A stretch of DNA of 33,273 nucleotides from Lachnospiraceae bacterium (GTDB lineage Bacteria; Bacillota; Clostridia; Lachnospirales; Lachnospiraceae), in assembly GCA_016283775.1 (NCBI GenBank), contig JAEENL010000017.1, positions 1-33,273 on the forward strand, in the 5' to 3' direction. The notes beneath the pieces were generated by a model. The model saw nothing but the letters and a program-made list of their open reading frames with translations. It was not told the origin of the DNA and searched no databases. Below, in pieces: positions 1 to 7,285 of this stretch. The translations under genes were made by a program, and so were the position numbers. Each line of letters begins with the position of its first letter. Position 1 is the first letter of the stretch.

Positions 1-70
1 GGTCATAACGGGCCTGACTCGAAATCAGGTAGTCCTCACGGGCTCGTGGGTTCGAATCCCACCGCTTCCG
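1..70 (+). tRNA. tRNA-Ser(CGA), 5' end outside the window
   Basis: The anticodon arm CCTGA-CTCGAAA-TCAGG gives anticodon CGA, which reads UCG serine codons. A long variable arm follows, as expected for a class II tRNA, then a T arm GTGGG-TTCGAAT-CCCAC. The 3' acceptor strand CGCTTCC ends at 69 and the discriminator G is at 70. No CCA is encoded. The window opens inside the D arm, so the first 15-20 nt are missing. Confidence 0.93.
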
Positions 71-75
71 CGAAA

Positions 76-110
76 GAAAAAAACAGTCGTGTGATACGGC
101 TGTTTTTTTG
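76..110. terminator. Bidirectional intrinsic terminator between tRNA-Ser and the YhhN-family gene
   Basis: A 7-bp stem ACAGTCG (83-89) / CGGCTGT (97-103), with one G-T pair and a 7-nt loop, is flanked by an A run on the left and a T run on the right. It therefore has a T tract on both strands. It can end tRNA-Ser transcription rightward and transcription of the converging gene leftward. Confidence 0.88.
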
Positions 111-125
111 TATCTGCGCATTATT

Positions 126-788
126 TTATACCATCATGATGAGGCCATAGCTTATCAGGGTTTCTCCGAGGATATAGGTCAGCATTTCGAGCGTGTGTTT
201 TTTGTAGGTGCCGCTGGATCTGTGGAAGCGCACATCAAAGAGCAGCATATCCGAGATAAAGAAGAGCACGGCTCCTATGAAAACTGTGATCGTGGGGGCT
301 CCGGGATGGCTGAACAGCATCATGCAGGAAAACATGTTCATGGTGGCATTGGCGATGAGGTACCCGGTCATCGGGACTTTGAGCGGTACGGGAATGGACG
401 GCCAGAGCCCGCGAAGATGCAGGAAGATGCTTGTGAGATATACAAGGAACAACGGTATCACGATAAAAAACGGGACCGCGTTAAAATCCACATGGCGTCC
501 GAACGCGCTGATAAAGCAGATGTGGGAAAAGAGGAACGCTATCCCTCCCATGGACAGGGCTCCCGGGTGTTTAAGCATAAGCAGCACGTCTCCCGCCCAG
601 GAAAAGAACATCGCTGCGATTATGTAAAGGTCGGGCTCGGTGCCGCAGCAGTATGCGATTATTATGAGGGGCATGAGGAGTCCCTTGGTGAGGACTCTGA
701 GCTCTCTGTTCCCTTTGTAAGTGCCGTAAAGGTGAAAAGCGCTCACTATAAGAAGGACGATATATGCGCCCGCCGTTATCCTGTTCAT
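126..788 (-). CDS. YhhN/TMEM86-family membrane protein (putative lysoplasmalogenase)
   Basis: This 220-residue protein is almost entirely hydrophobic, with about seven or eight predicted membrane segments. Family-like motifs are visible: TKGLLMPLI near residue 35, FFSWAGDVLLML near 61-72 with its conserved Asp, and GGIAFLFSH near 81. Characterised YhhN/TMEM86 members hydrolyse the vinyl-ether bond of lysoplasmalogens in the membrane, and plasmalogens are common in anaerobic Clostridia, so the role is plausible here; the specific activity is inferred. The ATG is preceded by GGAGG about 8 nt upstream. A promoter lies further upstream, and the gene converges on the tRNA-Ser terminator. Confidence 0.82.
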   Translation of the reverse strand: MNRITAGAYIVLLIVSAFHLYGTYKGNRELRVLTKGLLMPLIIIAYCCGTEPDLYIIAAMFFSWAGDVLLMLKHPGALSMGGIAFLFSHICFISAFGRHVDFNAVPFFIVIPLFLVYLTSIFLHLRGLWPSIPVPLKVPMTGYLIANATMNMFSCMMLFSHPGAPTITVFIGAVLFFISDMLLFDVRFHRSSGTYKKHTLEMLTYILGETLISYGLIMMV

Positions 789-828
789 GAGTGTGCCTCC
801 GACTTGATGACTATGCTCTGTACGTTTG

Positions 829-857
829 ATTCTATCTTAATTTTATATTTTAAGCAA
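829..857 (-). promoter_or_regulatory. Sigma-A-type promoter for the YhhN-family gene
   Basis: On the minus strand TTGCTT (852-857) is followed after 17 nt by TAGAAT (829-834). The surrounding bases are very A+T rich. It points at the gene starting at 788 and gives a leader of about 35 nt. Confidence 0.6.
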
Positions 858-981
858 TAATAAAAAAAATGTTAGAATTATTGATAAAAAATAAACTTTG
901 TGACAGAATCTATACTGAATATGGGGGTAAAGGAACTTTTGATCCATACCCGCTTTAAAAGGCATACGAAGGGAGATTCCC

Positions 982-2247
982 GTGTTATTATATTATGACA
1001 AAATATCAGAGGTAATGAGCCGCCTGGAGGAAGCGCTGGAGTGCGTTGTACCGGGCGAGTTTGTGGCGCTCTTGAACCTCGACATAGATAATTTCAAGAT
1101 GCTGAACGACTCGGTGGGACACACCGCCGCCGATGAGCTTGTGGGAAATGTTGAGACCGCTCTTAACATCGAGCTTTCCGACCATGACTACATCGGACGG
1201 AGTGGAAACGACGAGTTCATCATACTTTGCGATGGTCTGAGATCCAGAGAGGAATGTGAAGCAAAAGCGCTGCAGATAATGAATGTGTTTGACCGCCACA
1301 GGTTTGATGCCGGTGAAGGCAGAAGGATATATGTTTCCGCGAGCATGGGCGTTGTCATCGTTCCAAAGGACGGAAAAGGAAATTTCAAAGAGATACTGCG
1401 AAATCTCGAATCCTCACTGCATGTGGCAAAGGAAGCGGGAAAAGGCACATACCGTATATTCGACAGCTCCCTTGAAAATGTGACGGAGGACAAGTACAAG
1501 CTTCAGGACGATATGCAGCGCGGACTCAGGGAAAACCAGTTCGAGCTTTATTATCAGCCCAAGGTAAACCTCCATTCCGACTGTGTTTACGGCTTTGAAG
1601 CGCTCCTCAGATGGCATCATCCGACCAAGGGAATACTTCTTCCCTCTGAGTTCATACCGTTTGCGGAGGAGTCGGATATCATTTTTGAGATAGGACGACT
1701 GGTGCTGAGAAACGGATGCAGACAGCTCGGGATATGGCAGAAGAGCGGCAGAGACGTATCGCTTGCTCTGAACCTCTCGGGAAAACAGTTCAGAGAGCCC
1801 GGCATCATCAACTTCATTCTTTCCTGCATAGCGGAAAACGACATAAATCCGAACAAACTCGAGATCGAGATCACGGAGACCGCCGCGATCAGCGATTTTG
1901 ACTACACCATCATGGTGATAAACATGCTGAGACAGATAGGAGTGACCTTCTCACTCGACGATTTCGGCACAGGATACTCGTCGCTCAGCTACTTAAAGCA
2001 GCTTCCCGTAGACAGCCTGAAGATCGACAAGAGCTTCATGGATACCATGCCCGACGACGACCGCGACCAGATGATCGTTGAGACCATCATCTCTCTCGCA
2101 AAGACGCTCAACATGTCTGTCATCGCTGAGGGAGTGGAGAACAAGAAGCAGGAGAAGCTCTTAAAGAACATGAACTGCAATTACGCGCAAGGATTTTTGT
2201 ACAGCTGCGCGGTTCCCGCAAATATCGCGAGCCTCATGATAGGCTGA
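982..2247 (+). CDS. GGDEF-EAL protein, likely c-di-GMP phosphodiesterase
   Basis: This 421-residue soluble protein is a GGDEF domain (about 1-162) followed by an EAL domain (about 175-420), with no upstream sensor or membrane segment. The GGDEF signature reads GNDEF at 75-79, so the second Gly is Asn and cyclase activity is doubtful. The EAL domain keeps the expected catalytic set: E206 in FEALLRW, N264, E296 in EIEITE, D326-D327 in DDFGTGYSSL, K347 in KIDKSF and E383 in AEGVE. It is therefore a good candidate for hydrolysing c-di-GMP, with the GGDEF part possibly regulatory. The start is GTG at 982 with GGGAG at 971-975. The gene stands alone. No convincing promoter was found in the A+T-rich upstream stretch; TTGATA at 881 with CAGAAT at 904 is only a weak candidate. 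Confidence 0.9.
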   Translation: MLLYYDKISEVMSRLEEALECVVPGEFVALLNLDIDNFKMLNDSVGHTAADELVGNVETALNIELSDHDYIGRSGNDEFIILCDGLRSREECEAKALQIMNVFDRHRFDAGEGRRIYVSASMGVVIVPKDGKGNFKEILRNLESSLHVAKEAGKGTYRIFDSSLENVTEDKYKLQDDMQRGLRENQFELYYQPKVNLHSDCVYGFEALLRWHHPTKGILLPSEFIPFAEESDIIFEIGRLVLRNGCRQLGIWQKSGRDVSLALNLSGKQFREPGIINFILSCIAENDINPNKLEIEITETAAISDFDYTIMVINMLRQIGVTFSLDDFGTGYSSLSYLKQLPVDSLKIDKSFMDTMPDDDRDQMIVETIISLAKTLNMSVIAEGVENKKQEKLLKNMNCNYAQGFLYSCAVPANIASLMIG

Positions 2248-2276
2248 CAAAAAAACGGGAACTTTTCAGTTCCCGT
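2248..2276 (-). terminator. Intrinsic terminator overlapping the end of the lipoprotein gene
   Basis: A perfect 9-bp stem ACGGGAACT (2255-2263) / AGTTCCCGT (2268-2276) has a 4-nt loop. On the minus strand it is followed by seven T residues (2248-2254). The TGA stop of the minus-strand lipoprotein gene (2266-2268) lies inside the hairpin. There is no T tract on the plus side, so it serves mainly the leftward transcript. Confidence 0.9.
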
Positions 2277-3330
2277 AGATATGTTTTACAAAATCGGAAA
2301 GTTCCTGGTCGGAAGTCAGCGCTTCCTGGAGTTTTGCGGTAATTTCATCGATCATTTGTCCGTATTCCTCGGAATTCTTAAGGGCGGCCCTGAAAGCATC
2401 CGTTTCTTCGGATGTGTCGCCAAAGAATATCCGGGGTATATTTTCATCATTGAGTTTTATGAGATACTCCGAGGCTCCCGGAGCGGGAGTATTGATGTTT
2501 ATGAACTTGATGTCTTCCGTGATATAGACCACATAATCGACATCCTTGACATTTTCGGGGGCCGAATTCACATGCATTTCGTGCGTGGTGTATGAATCGA
2601 TGAACTGATTTGATGCCGCAATCGATTCAAAGTCTATCAGAGCGCCGTCCGAAACGGTCTCGCTGAGCGCCTCCCTGTTTCCGGAAACCATGGCGCACAG
2701 GTATTTGTCAATGGTCTGCCTGATATAGAGGTTAAGCACATCGTCGGTGAGACGGGATTTCAGGACAGCTTCTTCAACGCTTTCGGACGAGATCAGAGGA
2801 TAGATCACAGCCGAGCCGTCTTCCTTAAAGGACATGCAGAATTCCGATATGGAAGGGACTTTCACCGAATTGTTTTTATACAGCATATCATACAGGACAT
2901 AGACTATGTAATCCGCGTAGTCTATGCCTTTTTTGTAATAGCAGCGTATATAGGAGATGCTTGCGACGTCACCTGTAAGAGCTTCGTAAGCTTCACGTTC
3001 CATCAGCATGTCTTCGGGGATATATTTGGAAAAGGAATCATATGCTCCCGAATAGTATGAGGTGAGAAAATCGGCCGCGGCCGCTATGATCTTTGCGCCT
3101 TCGTCCGTAGTGTCGGCGCGCATGAGCTCCGAAGTGAGCGTAGCCATGAGCGGTGTGAGCGTCGCAGTGGGGCTCGGAGTAGGAGTTGCGGTAAATGCCG
3201 GAGTCGGAGTGCTTTTGGGATCTGTGAGCAGCGTTTCGTCCGTAGTCTCCCCGTTGCACCCGGACAAAAAGAAGAGCAGTGATACGACTGCCGAAAAGAA
3301 CAGGTATTTTGTTGCTTTTAAAATATCCAT
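2266..3330 (-). CDS. Lipoprotein with Pro/Thr linker and a duplicated domain; function unknown
   Basis: The 354-residue product starts with a lipoprotein signal peptide: charged N-terminus, hydrophobic stretch, and LSGC with the modified Cys at residue 25. A Pro/Thr/Ala-rich linker follows (roughly residues 38-58). The globular part seems to hold two copies of one fold: the stretch DYIVYV..D...N...PSISEF...DGSAVIYP near the middle is echoed later by DYVVYITED...PAPGASEYLIKL. This suggests two tandem NTF2-like domains, by inference only. An open frame continues upstream into tRNA-Arg, but ATG 3330 fits the signal peptide and begins just 2 nt after the tRNA. There is no obvious ribosome binding site outside the tRNA sequence. 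The gene ends inside its own terminator hairpin. Confidence 0.8.
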   Translation of the reverse strand: MDILKATKYLFFSAVVSLLFFLSGCNGETTDETLLTDPKSTPTPAFTATPTPSPTATLTPLMATLTSELMRADTTDEGAKIIAAAADFLTSYYSGAYDSFSKYIPEDMLMEREAYEALTGDVASISYIRCYYKKGIDYADYIVYVLYDMLYKNNSVKVPSISEFCMSFKEDGSAVIYPLISSESVEEAVLKSRLTDDVLNLYIRQTIDKYLCAMVSGNREALSETVSDGALIDFESIAASNQFIDSYTTHEMHVNSAPENVKDVDYVVYITEDIKFININTPAPGASEYLIKLNDENIPRIFFGDTSEETDAFRAALKNSEEYGQMIDEITAKLQEALTSDQELSDFVKHIYGN

Positions 3331-3332
3331 AG

Positions 3333-3405
3333 CGTCACTGATCGGAATTGAACCGACGACCACCTGCTTCGGAGGCAGGCACTCTATCCGCTGAGTTACA
3401 GTGAC
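3333..3405 (-). tRNA. tRNA-Arg(CCG)
   Basis: A full cloverleaf is visible on the minus strand. The acceptor stem is GTCACTG/CAGTGAC, the D stem ACTC/GAGT, the anticodon arm CCTGC-CTCCGAA-GCAGG (anticodon CCG, codon CGG), and the T arm has loop TTCAATT. The discriminator is G at 3333 and no CCA is encoded. It lies between a structured leader and the lipoprotein gene, whose ATG is at 3330. The three probably share one transcript. Confidence 0.96.
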
Positions 3406-3409
3406 TTAC

Positions 3410-3459
3410 GTCTTGCCCTGCTCTGATCCGCGATTACGCTCGCGGATCAAGGGTAAGAC
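3410..3459 (-). repeat. Bulged-hairpin element R0, 4 nt upstream of tRNA-Arg
   Basis: Read on the minus strand: outer strand GTCTTACCCT, inner strand TGATCCGCGA, hexaloop GCGTAA, inner strand TCGCGGATCA, a 4-nt bulge GAGC, then outer strand AGGGCAAGAC. The inner stem is a perfect 10 bp and the outer stem pairs over 10 bp with one wobble. The same design recurs three times before tRNA-Leu (10826-11003). R0 lies in the predicted 5' leader of the tRNA-Arg transcript, in the same orientation relative to its tRNA as the tRNA-Leu copies. Confidence 0.85.
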
Positions 3460-3466
3460 CCCTTAC

Positions 3467-3508
3467 GTCAATCCCCTTCGGGCGTTGACAATTTCGAGTT
3501 ATGACTCG
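3467..3508 (-). other. Two further hairpins in the predicted tRNA-Arg leader
   Basis: Hairpin A is CGAGT-TATG-ACTCG (3495-3508), a perfect 5-bp stem at the very start of the predicted transcript. Hairpin B (3467-3489) pairs GTCAA with TTGAC and has a C-rich/G-rich inner part around TTCG, with a mismatch. With R0 they make a leader of about 100 nt before the tRNA. Their function is unknown. Confidence 0.55.
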
Positions 3509-3512
3509 TAGA

Positions 3513-3541
3513 ATTATACTCTTTTTCGTTTCTGATTTCAA
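3513..3541 (-). promoter_or_regulatory. Promoter for tRNA-Arg and the lipoprotein gene
   Basis: On the minus strand TTGAAA (3536-3541) is followed by a 17-nt spacer and a consensus TATAAT (3513-3518). The predicted start is near 3506, so the primary transcript would carry hairpins A, B and R0 before the tRNA. It faces away from the rluF promoters. Confidence 0.75.
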
Positions 3542-3555
3542 CACCCTGCTTCATC

Positions 3556-3585
3556 TTGTTGCACAACCGGGATTTCCACTATAAT
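3556..3585 (+). promoter_or_regulatory. Upstream promoter candidate for the rluF operon (P1)
   Basis: TTGTTG (3556-3561), an 18-nt spacer and TATAAT (3580-3585) would start transcription near 3592. That gives a leader of roughly 54 nt before the rluF ATG. The -35 box is imperfect. Confidence 0.45.
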
Positions 3586-3606
3586 GAAAACGCGGACACA
3601 TTACTC

Positions 3607-3636
3607 TTGAAAAACCCTCGTGGATTGCGTTATAAT
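3607..3636 (+). promoter_or_regulatory. Proximal promoter for the rluF operon (P2), implying a leaderless mRNA
   Basis: TTGAAA (3607-3612), an 18-nt spacer and TATAAT (3631-3636) stand only 9 nt before the rluF ATG at 3646. A start 6-8 nt after the -10 box would produce an mRNA with almost no leader. No Shine-Dalgarno sequence is present before this ATG. Confidence 0.6.
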
Positions 3637-3645
3637 ATTCCAGTT

Positions 3646-4443
3646 ATGAACAATAAAAAATTTGAAAATCCCCAGGCTTCAGAGGGGATAAGAATAAACA
3701 AATATCTGAGTGATTCCGGAATGTGTTCGAGACGCGAAGCTGACAGGCTGGTCGAAGAGGGACATGTCACGGTGGACGGAATGACCGCTGAAAACGGCAC
3801 AAAAGTCCTGCCCGGACAGAAGGTCGAAGTGGACAATAAGCCCGTAAAACGTGACGACAACCAGGTGCTCATCGCCTTTTACAAGCCTGTCGGGATAGTC
3901 TGCACCACGGATACCAGGGAGCCTGACAATGTCATAGATTTCCTGAAATTTCCAAAGCGCATTTATCCCATCGGCCGACTTGACAAGGATTCCGAGGGTC
4001 TTTTATTGCTTACAAACGACGGTGACATTGTAAACAAGATACTCCGCGCCGGCAACAATCACGAAAAGGAATATGAAGTGAGCGTCAACAAGCCTGTGAC
4101 ACCCGAGTTTTTAAAGGGCATGGCGCAGGGAGTTCCAATTCTCGATACCGTGACAAAAAGGTGTAAGATCGAACCCACGGGAAAACAGTCCTTTAAGATC
4201 ATCCTGACGCAGGGCCTTAACCGCCAGATCAGAAGGATGTGCGAGTATTTCGGATACCGAGTGGTCTCTCTTAAAAGAGTGAGAGTCATGCACATAACCC
4301 TCGGACACCTGAAACCCGGCGCATACAGAAACTTAAGCACTGCGGAGAGACAGGAACTGAAAAGGCTTCTGGCCGGTTCAAGCGCTCTGCCCGCAAAGGA
4401 AATAAGCCATGACCAAAAAAGAAAGAATCGAGGAGCTCGTTGA
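3646..4443 (+). CDS. rluF: Pseudouridine synthase, RluB/RluF type (23S rRNA)
   Basis: The 265-residue protein has an N-terminal S4 RNA-binding domain (RINKYLSDSG..SRREADRLV, about 16-62). The catalytic domain has the RsuA/RluB/E/F signature GRLDKDSEGLLLLTNDG with catalytic Asp at 113, and a downstream GLNRQIRRMCEYFG motif. Such enzymes isomerise specific uridines in 23S rRNA; RluF modifies U2604 and sometimes U2605 in E. coli. The assignment to RluF rather than RluB or RluE is by overall similarity. ATG 3646 was chosen because it lies just after promoter P2 and just before the S4 domain. The reading frame continues upstream without a better start. No ribosome binding site is visible. The 3' end overlaps ligA by 35 nt. 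Confidence 0.85.
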   Translation: MNNKKFENPQASEGIRINKYLSDSGMCSRREADRLVEEGHVTVDGMTAENGTKVLPGQKVEVDNKPVKRDDNQVLIAFYKPVGIVCTTDTREPDNVIDFLKFPKRIYPIGRLDKDSEGLLLLTNDGDIVNKILRAGNNHEKEYEVSVNKPVTPEFLKGMAQGVPILDTVTKRCKIEPTGKQSFKIILTQGLNRQIRRMCEYFGYRVVSLKRVRVMHITLGHLKPGAYRNLSTAERQELKRLLAGSSALPAKEISHDQKRKNRGAR

Positions 4444-6352
4444 GCTTCTTTTAAAAGCGGGATATGCCTACGAACAGGAAAACCGCGAGATAATGAGCAA
4501 TTACGAATATGACATGCTCTATGACGAACTTGTCGCTCTTGAAAAAGAGACGGGGTATGTCATGTCAAAGAGCCCTACCATGCATGTTGGCTATGAAGTG
4601 GTCTCCGAACTTCCCAAGGAGCGCCACGCAAGCCCTATGCTTTCGCTCGACAAGACCAAGAGCCCCGAGGCTTTGAAAAACTTTCTCGGGGATCATGAAG
4701 GACTGCTTTCATGGAAACTTGACGGTCTTACAAACGTTCTCACATACAGGAACGGCGAGCTCGTAAAGGCCGTGACACGTGGGAACGGCGAGATCGGAGA
4801 GATCATAACCAACAACGCGAAAGTTTACAAAAACATACCACTAAAGATCCCTTATACAGGAGAACTTGTGATCCGCGGCGAAGCGATCATCACATATTCC
4901 GAGTTTGAGAGGATAAATTCCCAGATAGAGGACGCTGACGCAAAATATAAAAACCCGAGAAATCTGTGTTCGGGAAGCGTGAGACAGCTTAACAACGCGA
5001 TAACCGCAGAGAGAAATGTACTTTTGTACGTTTTCGGGCTCATCTCCACAGATCCCGACATGGGCTTTAAAACACGGCACGAAGGCTTTGAATGGCTTTC
5101 TTCGATGGGCTTTAAATGCGTCGAGTCAAAGCTTGTGAACAGCGAAAACTTTGACGAGACCTTCGGATATTTTAAAGAGCAGGTCACGAAGAACGATTTC
5201 CCTTCGGACGGGCTTGTCCTGTGCTTTGATGATGTGGCTTATTCCGCGTCGCTCGGCCGCACCGCTAAATTCCCGAGAGATTCCATAGCCTTCAAATGGC
5301 AGGATGAGACTGCTCGTACAAAGATGATCACTATCGAATGGAATGCCTCGAGGACCGGCCTCATAAACCCTATCGCAGTGTTTGAGCCTGTGGAACTTGA
5401 AGGTACCACGGTGAGCCGCGCAAGCGTTCACAACGTGAGCATCGCGGAAGGACTGAAACTTGGCGTGGGAGACGAGATAGAGGTCTACAAGGCCAACATG
5501 ATCATCCCCCAGATATCTGTAAACCACACGGGAAGCGGGACATTAAAACCGCCTGCGACCTGCCCTGTGTGCGGCATGCCGACCGAGATCAAAGCCGAGG
5601 GCGACGTCAAGGTGCTTATCTGCAAAAATCCGGATTGCGCCGCAAAAAAGATCAAGAGCTTTTCGCTTTTTGTGAGCCGTGACGCGGTGAATATCGAAGG
5701 CGTCTCGGAGAACACGATAGAAAAATTCATAAATGAGGGTTATTTAAGAGAACTTCCCGATTTTTTCCGTATTTCGCGTTTTGAAGACAGGATAGTGAAG
5801 CTTGAGGGCTTTGGAAGAAAGTCCTACGATAATCTCCACGCCGCGATAGAAAAAGCGAGAAATGTGTCGCCGGCAGGGCTTTTGTACAGTCTCGGCGTGC
5901 CAAACATAGGAGTGGCCACGGCGAAGCTCATCTGCAGGCATTTCGATAATGACTTTGACAGGATAAGGCGGGCCGATGTTCAGGAACTGACCGCGATAGA
6001 CGGCATCGGAGAAGTGATCGCGAAAGCGTTTGTCGAATTTTTCAAGAGTGAAAAAGCAAATGCGGTCCTTGACGAGCTTCTTAAAGAGGTAAAGCTCACT
6101 GCCGCCGAGGAAGCAAAAGAGCAGAAATTTTCGGGGCTCACGTTTGTGATCACGGGAAGCGTCGAAAAGTTTAAAAACAGAAATGAATTGAAGGATCACA
6201 TAGAGAGCCTTGGCGGACACGTCGCGGGCTCTGTCAGCAAAAATACGGATTATCTCATAAACAACGATTCCATGTCGCAGTCCACAAAAAACAAGACAGC
6301 GAGGGAACTCGGAGTAAAGGTGATAACCGAAGAAGAATTTTTGAATCTGTGA
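4409..6352 (+). CDS. ligA: NAD-dependent DNA ligase (LigA), Lachnospiraceae-type variant
   Basis: The 647-residue enzyme has the usual order: Ia domain, adenylation domain with catalytic K103 in WKLDG, OB fold, zinc finger (C385, C388, C405, C410), helix-hairpin-helix repeats and a C-terminal BRCT domain (about 573-647). It seals nicks using NAD+. Several normally conserved stretches differ: TRGDG is TRGNG (123-127), GEDVT is GEIIT, the NPRN..AG stretch is NPRNLCSGS, and the KFP block is FKW. I recall the same changes in other Lachnospiraceae LigA proteins, so this is probably a lineage form and not a broken gene. The ATG overlaps the rluF end by 35 nt, with AAGGA at 4396-4400. Confidence 0.9.
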   Translation: MTKKERIEELVELLLKAGYAYEQENREIMSNYEYDMLYDELVALEKETGYVMSKSPTMHVGYEVVSELPKERHASPMLSLDKTKSPEALKNFLGDHEGLLSWKLDGLTNVLTYRNGELVKAVTRGNGEIGEIITNNAKVYKNIPLKIPYTGELVIRGEAIITYSEFERINSQIEDADAKYKNPRNLCSGSVRQLNNAITAERNVLLYVFGLISTDPDMGFKTRHEGFEWLSSMGFKCVESKLVNSENFDETFGYFKEQVTKNDFPSDGLVLCFDDVAYSASLGRTAKFPRDSIAFKWQDETARTKMITIEWNASRTGLINPIAVFEPVELEGTTVSRASVHNVSIAEGLKLGVGDEIEVYKANMIIPQISVNHTGSGTLKPPATCPVCGMPTEIKAEGDVKVLICKNPDCAAKKIKSFSLFVSRDAVNIEGVSENTIEKFINEGYLRELPDFFRISRFEDRIVKLEGFGRKSYDNLHAAIEKARNVSPAGLLYSLGVPNIGVATAKLICRHFDNDFDRIRRADVQELTAIDGIGEVIAKAFVEFFKSEKANAVLDELLKEVKLTAAEEAKEQKFSGLTFVITGSVEKFKNRNELKDHIESLGGHVAGSVSKNTDYLINNDSMSQSTKNKTARELGVKVITEEEFLNL

Positions 6353-6367
6353 CGATCGGAGTTTGTC

Positions 6368-7285
6368 ATGCCTATCAAAGTTCAGAATGATCTGCCCGCA
6401 AAAAAGATACTTGAAAACGAAAACATATTCATGATGGATGAGAAGAGGGCCATTTCACAGGATATCAGGCCCTTAAAGATAGCGATCCTTAACCTCATGC
6501 CGTTAAAAGAGGATACCGAAGTGCAGCTGATGCGGAGCCTTTCAAACACGCCGCTGCAGCTTGACATCACCTTCCTCACAACAGCGTCCTACGTTGGAAA
6601 AAACACGGCAACCAGCCATCTTGACACGTTTTATCTCACCTTTGACGACATAAAGAATGAGAAATTCGACGGCCTTATCATAACAGGTGCGCCGGTTGAA
6701 CTCATGGAATTTGAAGAAGTCGCTTACTGGGATGAACTTAGATCCATAATGGAGTGGTCAAAGAAAAACGTTACCTCCACGCTGCATATCTGCTGGGGTG
6801 CGCAGGCCGGACTCTATTATCACTATGGGATCAAAAAACTCATGCTCGGGAAAAAACTTTCCGGCGTATACGAGCACAAGGTGGAAAAGCGTAAAACACC
6901 GCTGGTGAGAGGTTTTGACGACATTTTCAAGATCCCTCATTCGAGGTATACGGAATCGGACAACGATGCCATCAGAAACGATGAGCGACTGATCGTTCTT
7001 GCCGAGTCGGAGACTGCGGGGATATTCCTCTGCATGTCCACGGACGGCAGACAGATCTTTGTGATGGGACATCCGGAATATGACAGGATGACGCTCGACA
7101 AGGAATACAAGCGTGACGTGGGGAAAGGACTGGATCCCGAGATCCCGAAGAACTATTATCCGGACGACGATCCAACAAGAGAGCCCATACTCTCCTGGAG
7201 AGGACACGCAAACACATTGTACACAAACTGGGTAAATTACTACGTATATCAGGTAACACCTTACGAGATCCATGATATATCTTGA
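6368..7285 (+). CDS. metA: Homoserine O-acetyltransferase, MetA family
   Basis: The 305-residue protein is of normal MetA length. The catalytic triad is present: C142 in HICWGAQ, H235 and E237 in MGHPEYD. Residue 111, in TGAPVE, is Glu. In MetA enzymes Glu at this site favours acetyl-CoA while Gly favours succinyl-CoA, so the product is likely O-acetyl-L-homoserine although relatives are often named succinyltransferases. It catalyses the first committed step of methionine synthesis in the cytoplasm. GGAG (6358-6361) lies 6 nt before the ATG. The ligA stop is 15 nt upstream, and the 3' end overlaps the cysteine desulfurase gene by 14 nt. No SAM riboswitch is seen, so control would come from the operon promoter. 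Confidence 0.93.
   Translation: MPIKVQNDLPAKKILENENIFMMDEKRAISQDIRPLKIAILNLMPLKEDTEVQLMRSLSNTPLQLDITFLTTASYVGKNTATSHLDTFYLTFDDIKNEKFDGLIITGAPVELMEFEEVAYWDELRSIMEWSKKNVTSTLHICWGAQAGLYYHYGIKKLMLGKKLSGVYEHKVEKRKTPLVRGFDDIFKIPHSRYTESDNDAIRNDERLIVLAESETAGIFLCMSTDGRQIFVMGHPEYDRMTLDKEYKRDVGKGLDPEIPKNYYPDDDPTREPILSWRGHANTLYTNWVNYYVYQVTPYEIHDIS

Noticed and set aside
126-860. Long plus-strand frame of 250 codons across 108-860
   Set aside because: It is antisense to the YhhN-family gene, has His/Lys/Glu-rich composition typical of shadow frames, and no ribosome binding site.
3331-3363. Upstream in-frame start for the lipoprotein gene
   Set aside because: It would be translated from the tRNA-Arg sequence and would put eleven residues before a standard lipoprotein signal peptide.
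6353-6367. SAM riboswitch or T-box before metA
   Set aside because: The gap between ligA and metA is only 15 nt.
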